DNA of 64,000 nucleotides from VXYL01 sp965243095 (GTDB taxonomy: Bacteria; Pseudomonadota; Gammaproteobacteria; Pseudomonadales; Azotimanducaceae), in NCBI GenBank assembly GCA_965243095.1, contig OZ251530.1, forward strand, positions 4,030,001-4,094,000, given 5' to 3'. Position numbers and translations under genes: made by a program. Of this stretch, positions 42,709 through 53,866 are shown in pieces; the first letter of the stretch is position 1, and every line of letters starts with the position of its first letter. The notes under the pieces were generated by a model. That model did not search any database and was not told the origin of the DNA. It saw only the letters and a program-made list of their open reading frames with translations.

Positions 42709-44054
42709 GCGATTCGCTCCTGCACAAAGTCGCCCAGCGCGCGGGCGTTGACGCGCTCTTGGCGCATGGTGTCGCGGTCGCGCACGGTGACGGTTTCGTC
42801 CTCAAGGGTTTGGAAATCCACCGTGACGCAGAACGGCGTGCCCACTTCGTCGTGGCGGCGGTAGCCCTTGCCGATGTTGCCGGTGTTCTCGAACAGCACG
42901 CGACCGATGCCGAGCGCGGCCAAATCCGCCTTGATCGCCCGCGCCCGCGCCACGATGCCCTCGTGGTTGCGCTTCAGCGGCAGCACCGCGACCTTCACCG
43001 GCGCCAGATGCGGGCGCAAGCGCAGCACCGTGCGCTGGCTGCCGTTTTCCAGCGTCTCGATGGCGAACGCCTCGTTCAACACCGCCAGCACGCCGCGATC
43101 GACGCCGGCGGAGGGTTCGATGACGTAGGGCACGGTCCAGCCCTCGTCGCCGCGCACGGCGAGGCGGGCGTTCGACTCGTCGTTGGGCATGACGGCGGCC
43201 GAAACCGCCATTTCGCTTTGATTCTTGGTGTGGGAACCCAAGTCGAAGTCCGTGCGGTTGGCGATGCCCTCGAGTTCCTCCAAGCCATGCGGAAACGGAT
43301 ACATGAGGTCCACCGTTGCTTTCGAGTAGTGCGCACGCTCGCCATCCGGCACATGCAGCGTCTCCAGGCACTGGCGCGGCACGCCTTGCTCATCCCACCA
43401 GCCCAAGCGTTCCTCCACCCACTTCTCGTGCCAGGCTTCGTCCGTGCCGGGTTCCACGAAAAACTCCAGTTCCATCTGTTCGAATTCGCGCACGCGGAAG
43501 ACGAAGTTGCGCGGCGTGATCTCGTTGCGGAACGCCTTGCCGATCTGCGCCACGCCGAACGGCGGCCGCCGCGAGGTGGCGTCTTGGATGTTCTTGAAGT
43601 TGGTGAAGATGGACTGCGCCGTCTCCGGCCGCAGATAGGCGAAGGTGGCGCCGTCGTCCACCGGGCCGATGCCGGTCTTGAACATCAGGTTGAACGGCCG
43701 CGGCTCGGTGAGGTCCTTGCTCCCGCAATGCGGACAGCCCGCCGGCACATGATCCGCCCGCCAGCGCGACTTGCAAACGCGGCAATCCACCAGCGGATCG
43801 GAGAACGTGTCCTCGTGCCCGGAATAGCGCAGCACCTTGGCGTTGGTGAGAATCGCCGCGTCCAGCCCCTCCACGTCGTCGCGCTCATGCACCATGGCGC
43901 GCCACCACGCGGCCTTGAGGTTGTTCTTCAGCTCGACGCCGAGCGGCCCGTAGTCGTACACCCCTTGCAGGCCGCCGTAGATTTCGCTCGCTTGAAAGAC
44001 GAAGCCGCGCCGCTTGCACAGCGCGACGAGCTCGTCCATGGAAGACGCGGGCAT
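42705..44054 (-). CDS. glyS: Glycine-tRNA ligase, single-chain (alpha2) type
   Basis: A 449-residue class II synthetase of the eukaryotic/archaeal dimeric type: FVFQASEIYGGLQGVYDYGPLG, zinc-type CRVCKSRWRADHVPAGCPHCG, ETAQSIFTNF, FRNEITPRNFVFRVREFEQMELE and EPSAGVDRG. Most gammaproteobacteria use the unrelated alpha2beta2 GlyQ/GlyS enzyme, so this form is unusual for the lineage. First gene of the unit with the ACT-domain gene. Confidence 0.95.
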   Translation of the reverse strand: MPASSMDELVALCKRRGFVFQASEIYGGLQGVYDYGPLGVELKNNLKAAWWRAMVHERDDVEGLDAAILTNAKVLRYSGHEDTFSDPLVDCRVCKSRWRADHVPAGCPHCGSKDLTEPRPFNLMFKTGIGPVDDGATFAYLRPETAQSIFTNFKNIQDATSRRPPFGVAQIGKAFRNEITPRNFVFRVREFEQMELEFFVEPGTDEAWHEKWVEERLGWWDEQGVPRQCLETLHVPDGERAHYSKATVDLMYPFPHGLEELEGIANRTDFDLGSHTKNQSEMAVSAAVMPNDESNARLAVRGDEGWTVPYVIEPSAGVDRGVLAVLNEAFAIETLENGSQRTVLRLRPHLAPVKVAVLPLKRNHEGIVARARAIKADLAALGIGRVLFENTGNIGKGYRRHDEVGTPFCVTVDFQTLEDETVTVRDRDTMRQERVNARALGDFVQERIA

Positions 44055-44180
44055 GATCTCGCAACCGGGCGACGGCTTGGCGGCGCGTTGCCCGCCATCC
44101 GCGCACGGGCTTGCCCAAAGGCGAAACGGGCGACCCCGCGGAGGGCCGCCCGCCTAGCCGGCTCGCGCGCGCCGGGCGCT

Positions 44181-46739
<2,559 letters not shown>

Positions 46740-46924
46740 TGCAACACCCCTCTAACGGTGACTAACGTGGGTTCGAGCGGCGGCGCGCGGATACGGCAAA
46801 AAGCGGCACCGCTTCGCCCCTTCAAGACCGATGCGGAACCGCCTATTGGCCGCCGCCCGAGCGACGCCGATTTCAAGGCGGCGCATTATACACCCGGCGA
46901 ACGCCGTGCAAGTGCGCCCGGTCG

Positions 46925-47410
46925 CTAGAATTTCAGCACTTCGGCTTCAAGGCTGGGCAAGTCCACCACGCCCACCGCGTTCCAGCCCTTCATGTGGCCG
47001 GCGCATTCGCCCGGGTTGAAGATCAGCCCGTCGCCAAGGCGCTCGCAGCGGCGCATGTGGGTGTGGCCGTGCAGCAAGAGCGTCGCGGGCGTTTCGGGAA
47101 CGTGGCTGAGGTCGCGGGGGTCGTGGACCACGACGATGCGGCGCCCGGCCCAGACGAGCTCCAGCGGCGGATCGTGGAACGCGAAGCCGTGCTCGCGGGC
47201 GCTGGCCGCAAGCGCGTCGCGCTCCACGTCGTTGTTGCCGTACACGCCGTGGAGCGGCGCTTCCAGCCCAGCCAGCACGTCGAGCGTCTTCGCCTGGGTG
47301 ATGTCGCCGGTGTGGATCACGCGATCCACGCCGGCGTCGTTGAACAACGCCACGATGTCGTACACGTTGGCGAGGTTGTTGTGCGTGTCGCTGACGACGC
47401 CGATCTTCAC
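46925..47410 (-). CDS. YfcE-type metallophosphoesterase
   Basis: A 161-residue phosphodiesterase of the YfcE/MJ0936 family. Metal-binding motifs are GVVSDTHNN, VIHTGDITQ, YGNNDVERD and LLHGHTHMRRCE, with a structural PGEC at the end. Acts on phosphodiester model substrates in homologues; natural substrate unknown. Confidence 0.93.
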   Translation of the reverse strand: MKIGVVSDTHNNLANVYDIVALFNDAGVDRVIHTGDITQAKTLDVLAGLEAPLHGVYGNNDVERDALAASAREHGFAFHDPPLELVWAGRRIVVVHDPRDLSHVPETPATLLLHGHTHMRRCERLGDGLIFNPGECAGHMKGWNAVGVVDLPSLEAEVLKF

Positions 47411-47459
47411 CCTGCCTTCACCTGCGGGGCGCAGTCACACCCGTCCAAGATAGGCGCCC

Positions 47460-47498
47460 CGAGTTTGCGCAGCAAACTCGCACGCGCCCAAAGGGCGC
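47460..47498 (-). terminator. Two consecutive hairpins after the thiolase gene
   Basis: CGAGTTTGC-gca-GCAAACTCG (47460-47480) and GCGCCC-aaa-GGGCGC (47484-47498) lie directly downstream of the thiolase stop. There is no U-run, so the role as terminator is inferred from position. Confidence 0.5.
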
Positions 47499-47501
47499 GC
47501 C

Positions 47502-48647
47502 CTAGGCTGCCTTTTCCAGAATGTGGATGCCGCAGGCGCTGCCGAGGCCGATCACGTGCGTGAGGCCCACGCGCGCCCCTTCCACTTGCCGCTGGCCGGC
47601 TTCGCCGCGCAGATGCGTGGACACCTCGTAGATGTTGGCGATGCCGGTGGCGCCGAGGGGATGCCCCTTGGAGAGCAGGCCGCCGGAGACGTTCACCGGC
47701 ACCCGGCCGCCCAGCTCCACCTCGCCTTCGTCGATGAGGCGGCCGGCGTCGCCGTCCGCGCACAGGCCCAGGTTCTCGTAGTGCAGGATCTCGGCGGTGG
47801 CGAAGCAATCGTGCAGCTCCACCAAGTCGATGTCGTCCGGCCCGAGCCCCGCCATCTCGTAGGCTTGAGCCGCCGCTTGGCGGGTGCAGGTGTTCACGTC
47901 CGGCATCACTAGGTCGCGCTCCTGCCACGGGTCCGACGTCAGCACGGAGGCGCGCACCTTCACGGCGCGGTCCATCAGGCCGAGTTCGCGCGCCTTCTTC
48001 TCCGAGGCGATCACCGCCGCCGCCGAGCCGTCCACGTTCACCGAGCACATCAGCTTGGTGTTCGGGTAGGAGATCATCTCGGCGTTCATCACCGTCTCCA
48101 GCGGCGTCTCGATCTGGTACATCGCCTTCGGGTTCATGGTGGAGTGGTGGTGGTTCTTCACCGACACGCGGGCGAACTGCTCGAAGGTGGTGCCGTGCTT
48201 GCGCGTGTGCTCCATGCCGGCTTCGGCGAACACGGAGGGCATGGTGCCGGAACCAAGCAGCCCCTCCTTGGAGATGCCGCCGCCACCGCCACCGCCACCG
48301 AGCAGCCCCTTGCCCATCTGCTCCACACCCACGGCCAGCACCAGGTCGTGCAGGTCGGCCTTCACCGCCGTCCACGCCTCGCGGAAGGCGGTGGCGCCGG
48401 TGGCGCAGGCGTTGGAGACGTTCACCACCGGAATGCCGGTTTGCCCGATCTCCTGCAGGATGCGCTGCCCCACCATGCCGCTGGCTTGGCCGAGGTTGCC
48501 GCAGTAAAGCGCTTGCACGTCGCGCATGGCGAGACCGCAGTCGTCCAGCGCCAGCAGCGCGGCCTGTGCGCCGAGCTGCGGCACGGTTTTTTCGGGGAAG
48601 CGCCCGAACTTGATCATGTCAACGCCGACAACGTACGCGTCCGTCAT
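47502..48647 (-). CDS. Thiolase-like (SCP-x / lipid-transfer type) acetyl-CoA acyltransferase family protein
   Basis: A 381-residue thiolase-fold enzyme. The active-site Cys is in NVSNACATGATAFREAW, with ELHDCFATAEI and a C-terminal SKGHPLGATGIANIYEV and GLGSACGIHIL. A poly-Gly insert (GGGGGGGG near residue 120) is present. Together with the adjacent DUF35 gene it forms the typical thiolase-OB-fold pair that acts in unusual acyl-CoA or sterol-like degradation. Confidence 0.92.
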   Translation of the reverse strand: MTDAYVVGVDMIKFGRFPEKTVPQLGAQAALLALDDCGLAMRDVQALYCGNLGQASGMVGQRILQEIGQTGIPVVNVSNACATGATAFREAWTAVKADLHDLVLAVGVEQMGKGLLGGGGGGGGISKEGLLGSGTMPSVFAEAGMEHTRKHGTTFEQFARVSVKNHHHSTMNPKAMYQIETPLETVMNAEMISYPNTKLMCSVNVDGSAAAVIASEKKARELGLMDRAVKVRASVLTSDPWQERDLVMPDVNTCTRQAAAQAYEMAGLGPDDIDLVELHDCFATAEILHYENLGLCADGDAGRLIDEGEVELGGRVPVNVSGGLLSKGHPLGATGIANIYEVSTHLRGEAGQRQVEGARVGLTHVIGLGSACGIHILEKAA

Positions 48648-48677
48648 GGTGTGCTCCTTGGGTTAGGGGGGTTGAGG

Positions 48678-49091
48678 TTAGGCGGGTTGGAAGAAGTAGG
48701 CCAGGTAGGCATTGCCGTCGCGGTCCTTGCGGCCGAGGGCGTCGCCGTACACCACCCGCACCGGCATGCCGAAACGGATGCGCGCGGGGTCGGGTTCCAC
48801 ATCGATGAGGTTGCCCTTCACCGTGCCGCCGCCCTCCAGATCCACAATCGCGGAAACGTAGGGCACGTCGATGCCGGGAAACGAGCGATGCACGATGCAG
48901 TAGGAGTAGAGCTCGCCGCGGTCGGCGAGGCGCACGGTGTCGAGACCGCCGCGGAAGCCGCACTTGGCGCAGTGCTCGCGCTCGCCGAGGTACACCGCGC
49001 CACATTCGGGGCAGCGGCACCCCTCAAGGTACGGCTCGCCTTCGTCGGGAATCTTCAGAAAGCGGGCCGCCGGCAGCGGCTTGTTCGACAT
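48678..49091 (-). CDS. DUF35 OB-fold acyl-CoA-associated protein with zinc ribbon
   Basis: A 137-residue protein from the ATG at 49091. The N-terminal zinc ribbon has two CxxC pairs (CRCPECGAVYLGEREHCAKCG). The OB-fold part has YSYCIVHRSFPGIDVPYVSAIVDLE. Known partner of SCP-x thiolases, where it completes the active enzyme. It lies 30 bases upstream of the thiolase gene. Confidence 0.93.
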   Translation of the reverse strand: MSNKPLPAARFLKIPDEGEPYLEGCRCPECGAVYLGEREHCAKCGFRGGLDTVRLADRGELYSYCIVHRSFPGIDVPYVSAIVDLEGGGTVKGNLIDVEPDPARIRFGMPVRVVYGDALGRKDRDGNAYLAYFFQPA

Positions 49092-49151
49092 GCGCCCTCC
49101 CCTGTGTGCTCCAGCGCTGGGGCGCAAGCATGGCCTGCGCGGCGGGCAACG

Positions 49152-51410
49152 TCAATGGCTTGGCACCAAATCTAGGAGCGCAGGCGTCCCGCCTGCCTGC
49201 GGGCGAGACGCCCGCGCTCCCAGGGGGAAGTCGGTGCGCCAACGGATCTCCTCTCCGCCCGGGTGAAACCTGCCGCCGGCCACGGACACAGGGCGCACCG
49301 CCACGGCTCCTTCAATCGGCCGCTCTGGTGGAGGATGGAACTGCCCGGTAGACACGTTGGCGATCGGCCAAGTGGGCAGCGGCAACCGCAGCATGCATTT
49401 GTCGTCGATCAGCACCCCGTGGCGTTGGAAGAAAAGGTGGTCGCGACGCTCGAACACCACCCGCGCCGACACCGGCAGGTTGGCGTCCGCAGGGGTGAGG
49501 TGCAGGAAGAACCGGCCCGTGGTGTCGTCAAGGCTGCATGGCGCTTTGACGTAGGCGATCTCGCCATCCGACCACCTGCCCTGCCACCCGCGATCGCCCC
49601 CGTGCCAATCGTCCGGCAGGATATGGATGTCCCACACCCCCTGCGCCGCCGGCGCGAACGTCCGCACAAGGCGGTAGTCTTCAAGCCGCGCCTCCCGCAA
49701 CGCTTCCAACCCACCGCCCGCTTGGTAGAGAAAGACGTCCCGATGATCCGGCGTCAGCAGCGCCGGCACGTTGCGGCGCTCGAACGCCAGCAGGAAGTCG
49801 AACGCACGGAACTCTTCGACCCCGGGGAGGCGCGGCGTTTCGGCGTAGTGGACGAAGCCTCCAGTGGTGAAGAAATCCAAGAGGAAGCGGTTTTTCGTAA
49901 GCCCCCCGCCGAACGCCGGGCGGAGTTCCGCGACCCACACGCTCTTGCCTTGAATCGCCTTGCCGACGGCGTCGAACTCCGCCATCCGCGCCCGCTGCTC
50001 CCACGCCTTGTCATCGTCGTGGTAACGCAGCCCCATAGCGACGCTGGACGCCGCGAACACCACCACGGCGGCGACAGCGCAGCACCGCGGTGCCGGCCGC
50101 CAGAACCGGCGCACACCGAGCAGCACCGCCGCGAACAGGCAAAGCGGCACGCCGATGTGAAACAGCGTCTCGAACTGGTGCTGCGTCCACGCGGTGCTGC
50201 CGGACGCCAAGTACGCCCACACGAAACCGGCCAACGCCAAGGCGGCCGGCGGCGCCCGCGGCCCGGGAAAAAGCGCAAGGCCGGCGAAAGCGCCCAAGGT
50301 CGCAACGACGCCCGCCCCAAACAACCACAATTCCCCGGACGCCCGCCAAACGCTTTCCGCCAACTCCACGAAGCGGGAGAACGCGAAGGGCACGGTTGCC
50401 GCGCCGACCCGATGGAACTGCCAGCGCAGAAAAGTCCGCCACTCCAGCTCCTCCGGCACACCGGCACTCGTCTCCCGCAACCCGGTGCGCTTCAACATCG
50501 AATACACCGACGGTAGTTCCGTCACCGCGCGCTGCCCACCAAACGCCGCATGTTCCTGCGCGAGATTCCATCCGAGCACACCGCAACCGAACAGCAACGC
50601 CACCGCACCGAGCAACGCGCTGCGCCCGAACACCGCAGCCCCAGCGGCGGCCCCCAGCCGCTTCGCAAACGCCTTCCCGCCGGTGCCCCGACCTTCCACC
50701 CAGACCGCGGCCGCCGCCCGCGCCGCGCCGAACGCCAGGAACGGCAGCAGCAGCCCGTAAACGTGCCAGCCGAGCAGCAGGGCGACGCACACCCGCACCG
50801 CCAACTCCCAAAAGTGCCGCCGGCCGCCCTCCACCTCGAACAGCACCATGCCGTGGAACACCAACATCACGGCGAAGAGGTCCACGCTCATTTCGTTCGA
50901 AACCACGTCGCTGTAGTCCAGCAGGTGGTAGGACGAAAACGCCAGCAGCACGGCCGCCAAGGCGACGACGCGGCCTTCCGCGAGTCGCGCCAACCCCAAG
51001 TACGCCAGCACGGCGGCGCCGCAGAAGAACGCCAGCATCAACGCCCGCGCCGCCGCGAGCTGCGCCGAAAAGTCGCCAGGGAACGGCAGCATCGCCAGCT
51101 TGGTCAGCGCCAACGCCCCGATCGGAAAGCGGTTGTAAAGCTGGTAGTCCACCCCGCCATCCGGCCCCCGCCGCTTGCTCAGAAACAGCAGGCCGCCCTG
51201 CGCACCGAGGTTGGCCGCGAGCGCCATGTTCTTGCCGGTGAATCCGGCGTGCAGGTCTTGCTTGTAGAAATAGTCCCGCTGCCCGGCGAAGATGAACACG
51301 GTACACAACGCCGCCAGCAGCACCCCCATCGGCAGCCATCGACGGCCGGAACGAAAAACCCAAGCCCAACCGGCAGGCGGCCGGCCGCCAAGCGTCACCC
51401 AACGCGGCAC
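49152..51410 (-). CDS. Polytopic membrane protein with glycosyltransferase-39-like shape, array copy 4
   Basis: A ~752-residue product; the GTG at 51410 directly follows the previous stop and is the likeliest start, since a longer frame to 51479 overlaps copy 3. About 11 transmembrane segments lie in the first ~450 residues, with the shared motifs SSYHLLDYSDVVSNEMS, DLFAVMLVFHGMVLFE and GWHVYGLLLPFLAFGA. The soluble C-terminal region has DFLLAFERRNVPALLTPDH and one copy of the C-terminal domain (CSLDDTTGRFFLHL, DDKCMLRLPLPTWP), ending WRTDF. The last ~20 residues are encoded by the dispersed palindromic repeat. Copies 1-3 have a second such domain here. A GT-C enzyme for surface polysaccharide or lipid glycosylation is the best guess. 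Confidence 0.82.
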   Translation of the reverse strand: MPRWVTLGGRPPAGWAWVFRSGRRWLPMGVLLAALCTVFIFAGQRDYFYKQDLHAGFTGKNMALAANLGAQGGLLFLSKRRGPDGGVDYQLYNRFPIGALALTKLAMLPFPGDFSAQLAAARALMLAFFCGAAVLAYLGLARLAEGRVVALAAVLLAFSSYHLLDYSDVVSNEMSVDLFAVMLVFHGMVLFEVEGGRRHFWELAVRVCVALLLGWHVYGLLLPFLAFGAARAAAAVWVEGRGTGGKAFAKRLGAAAGAAVFGRSALLGAVALLFGCGVLGWNLAQEHAAFGGQRAVTELPSVYSMLKRTGLRETSAGVPEELEWRTFLRWQFHRVGAATVPFAFSRFVELAESVWRASGELWLFGAGVVATLGAFAGLALFPGPRAPPAALALAGFVWAYLASGSTAWTQHQFETLFHIGVPLCLFAAVLLGVRRFWRPAPRCCAVAAVVVFAASSVAMGLRYHDDDKAWEQRARMAEFDAVGKAIQGKSVWVAELRPAFGGGLTKNRFLLDFFTTGGFVHYAETPRLPGVEEFRAFDFLLAFERRNVPALLTPDHRDVFLYQAGGGLEALREARLEDYRLVRTFAPAAQGVWDIHILPDDWHGGDRGWQGRWSDGEIAYVKAPCSLDDTTGRFFLHLTPADANLPVSARVVFERRDHLFFQRHGVLIDDKCMLRLPLPTWPIANVSTGQFHPPPERPIEGAVAVRPVSVAGGRFHPGGEEIRWRTDFPLGARASRPQAGGTPALLDLVPSH
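49172..49222. repeat. Dispersed palindromic repeat inside the 3' end of array copy 4
   Basis: Element gagcgcaggcgtcccgcctg...gcgggcgagacgcccgcgctccca. It overlaps the last ~20 codons of the gene above and provides its C-terminal residues and the region of the stop codon. The same repeat family is found at 500-656, 60298-60376 and the window end. Confidence 0.8.
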
Positions 51411-51411
51411 G

Positions 51412-53853
51412 TCAACGGCCCGCGGCCACGGCGTCCCCCGCCAATTCGACCCGCCACGCTTCGCCGCCGGCGTCGGCATCGACTTGGCCGGTGCGTACCC
51501 GCCCGATGTTGGAGTCCGGCAGCGTCAGCATCGCCAAGCACACGCCGTCGAACAACGCCCCGTGCTCGCCGAAGTCGAAGTCCAGATTGGCGAAGCTCTG
51601 CCGGCCGGCGTTGGACACCAAGTGCAGGAAAAAGCGCCGGCGCACGTCGGCCGCAGCACACGGCGCGCGCATGTAGCGCAAAACGCCATCGCGCAGGTAC
51701 ACGTCGAACGCTCCCCGCGCCGCCGGCATCTCCTCCGGCAAGGCGTGGAAGGCGTCGCGCAACCGGTCCACATCTAGCTGGAAGGCGACCCGCCAACTCG
51801 CCACGTCGCCAGCCGGGCGCAATTGCTCGGCGTACGCGGCGGCCGCCGGCCAAGCCGGCAACGGCACACGCATCACGCATTTATCGTCCATCATCGTGCC
51901 GTGCTCGTGGAAGAAGAAGCCGCGCCGCTCCAATTCCCGCGCGTGGCCCCAAGGCGCTTTGCCGCCCAGCGCCGCCACGCGCAGTCGGAACATGCCCTTA
52001 GTGTCGTCGAAGGTACACGACGCCTTGAAGTAGGCCAGTTCGGCACCACGCCCGGGCGCACCAGCCGGCGCGATGTGAATGTCCCATGTGGTGCGCGCCG
52101 CCGGCGTCAACGCCCCCAGTCGGCCGTGTTCCTCACGCTGCGCCTGCCGCATCGCCGCCAACACCGCGCCGGCTTCCGTTCCGGCACGGTACAGGAAGAC
52201 CAACCGGTGCTCCGGCGTCAGCAGTGCTGGAATGTCGTACCGCTCGAACGCCAGCACAAAGTCCAATGCGCCGATGGTTTTGTCGTCGAAGAGGTCCAGC
52301 CGGCCGATGTGGAGGAAATTGCCCGCCATGTAGAAGTTCACGAAATGACGCTGGTTCACGAATCTGTTGAGCGCTTGGGTGTGGGCGTGGACCCAGACGC
52401 TTCCGCCGCCGATCGTCTTGGCGGCAGATTCGAATTCCGCCGTTTGCGCCCGCTGCGCGTGCGCCTCGCCGGCGTCGCGCTGGCGCAAGCCCAGCGCGAT
52501 GTTGGAGGCCACGAAAACCACCACCGCCAAGGCCGCGCAGATGGCCGGCGCCGGCCGCCAAAGGCGGCGCACCAAGAACAGCAGCGCGGCGAAAAGGCAA
52601 AGCGGCACGCCGACATGGAACATGGTTTCGTATTGGTGGGACACCCACGCCACGTTGTGCGGAACCAGCAACGCCCAGACGAAGCCCGTCAACGCCAAGG
52701 CGGCCAGCGGCCCCTTGGGGCCGCGAAACACCGCGAAGCCGGCGAGCGTGCCGACCGTCGCGATGACGCCGATCCAAAACAACATCGGCGCCTCGGAATC
52801 CCGCCAGGCGAACTCGTCCAAGTCGGCGTCGCCGGATAATGCGAAAGGCACGCTGACCGCCCCGACCCGATGGAACTGCCACCGCGGGAAAGCGGGCCAC
52901 TGGCGGTCTTCGGCGTCCGCGTACTTCGTCTCGCCCAACCCCGTGCGCAACAACATCGAGCGCGCGGACGGCAGTTCCGCCAGCGTGCGCCGACCATCGA
53001 GCGCCGCGTGTTCGCGCGCCAGGTTGTAGCCGAGCATGCCGGCACCGAACAGCAGTGCCAATGCGGCGAGCATCACCGCGCGGCCGCGCAGCACACCGGC
53101 GACTGCGGCAGCCAAGCGCCTGGCCGCACTTGCCGCGCCACCGGCCCCGGTGTGCCAAGCACCCACCGCTTCGCGCACGGCGACGAAGGCGAGATAGGGC
53201 AGCAACAGGCCGTAGACATGCCAGCCCAGCAGCAAGGCGACGCACACGCGCGCCGCCAGCTCCCAGAAACGACGCTTTCCGCCCTCGACCTCGAACAGCA
53301 CCACGCCGTGGAACACCAGCATCACGGCGAACAGGTCGGGACTCATCTCGTTGGAAACCGCGTCGCCGTAGAGCAGCAAGTGATAGGAGGAGAAACCCAG
53401 CAATGTCGCGCCGAGGGCGACGGCGCGGCTGCCGACGAGCCGCGCCAGCCCCAGATACGCCAACACCGCGGCCGCGCAGAAAAACGCGAGCATCACCGCC
53501 CGCGCCGCGGCGAGCTGCGCCGAGAGGTCGCCCTCGAAAGGCGTAATGGCCAGCTTCGTCAGCACGAAAACGCCGATGGGAAAGCGGTTGTAGAGCCGAT
53601 AGCTCACGCTGCCATCCGCCCGGCGCGCCTTGCTGTGGAACAGAAAGCCCCGCTCCGCGGAAAGGTTCCGCACGAGCGCCATGTTCTTGGCGGTGTTTTT
53701 GTCGTGGTCGACGTGGCTGTAGAAAAAATTCCGTTCGCCGATGAACACCCAAACCGTGGACAACGCCAGCAGCAACCCGCAAACCGGCAGCCGCCGACGC
53801 CACCGGCCGGACGCGCGCGCCCCGGGCGGGGAGCGGCTTGCGGCCGGAGACAT
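51412..53853 (-). CDS. Polytopic membrane protein with glycosyltransferase-39-like shape, array copy 3
   Basis: An 813-residue product from the ATG at 53853, 13 bases after the copy 2 stop; an ATG at 53922 would overlap copy 2. N-terminal signal anchor RLPVCGLLLALSTVWVF, then FFYSHVDHDKNTAKNM and about 11 helices. Shared motifs are YNRFPIGVFVLTKLAI, SSYHLLLYGDAVSNEMSPD, GWHVYGLLLPYLAFVAVRE and HQYETMFHVGVPL. The C-terminal half has two homologous domains: A with CTFDDTKGMFRLRV and DDKCVMRVPLPAWP, B with PCAAADVRRRFFLHLV, NLDFDFGEHGALFDG and IGRVRTGQVD. No glycosyltransferase catalytic motif can be assigned with confidence. Confidence 0.85.
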   Translation of the reverse strand: MSPAASRSPPGARASGRWRRRLPVCGLLLALSTVWVFIGERNFFYSHVDHDKNTAKNMALVRNLSAERGFLFHSKARRADGSVSYRLYNRFPIGVFVLTKLAITPFEGDLSAQLAAARAVMLAFFCAAAVLAYLGLARLVGSRAVALGATLLGFSSYHLLLYGDAVSNEMSPDLFAVMLVFHGVVLFEVEGGKRRFWELAARVCVALLLGWHVYGLLLPYLAFVAVREAVGAWHTGAGGAASAARRLAAAVAGVLRGRAVMLAALALLFGAGMLGYNLAREHAALDGRRTLAELPSARSMLLRTGLGETKYADAEDRQWPAFPRWQFHRVGAVSVPFALSGDADLDEFAWRDSEAPMLFWIGVIATVGTLAGFAVFRGPKGPLAALALTGFVWALLVPHNVAWVSHQYETMFHVGVPLCLFAALLFLVRRLWRPAPAICAALAVVVFVASNIALGLRQRDAGEAHAQRAQTAEFESAAKTIGGGSVWVHAHTQALNRFVNQRHFVNFYMAGNFLHIGRLDLFDDKTIGALDFVLAFERYDIPALLTPEHRLVFLYRAGTEAGAVLAAMRQAQREEHGRLGALTPAARTTWDIHIAPAGAPGRGAELAYFKASCTFDDTKGMFRLRVAALGGKAPWGHARELERRGFFFHEHGTMMDDKCVMRVPLPAWPAAAAYAEQLRPAGDVASWRVAFQLDVDRLRDAFHALPEEMPAARGAFDVYLRDGVLRYMRAPCAAADVRRRFFLHLVSNAGRQSFANLDFDFGEHGALFDGVCLAMLTLPDSNIGRVRTGQVDADAGGEAWRVELAGDAVAAGR

Positions 53854-53866
53854 CGCACGCCCCACT

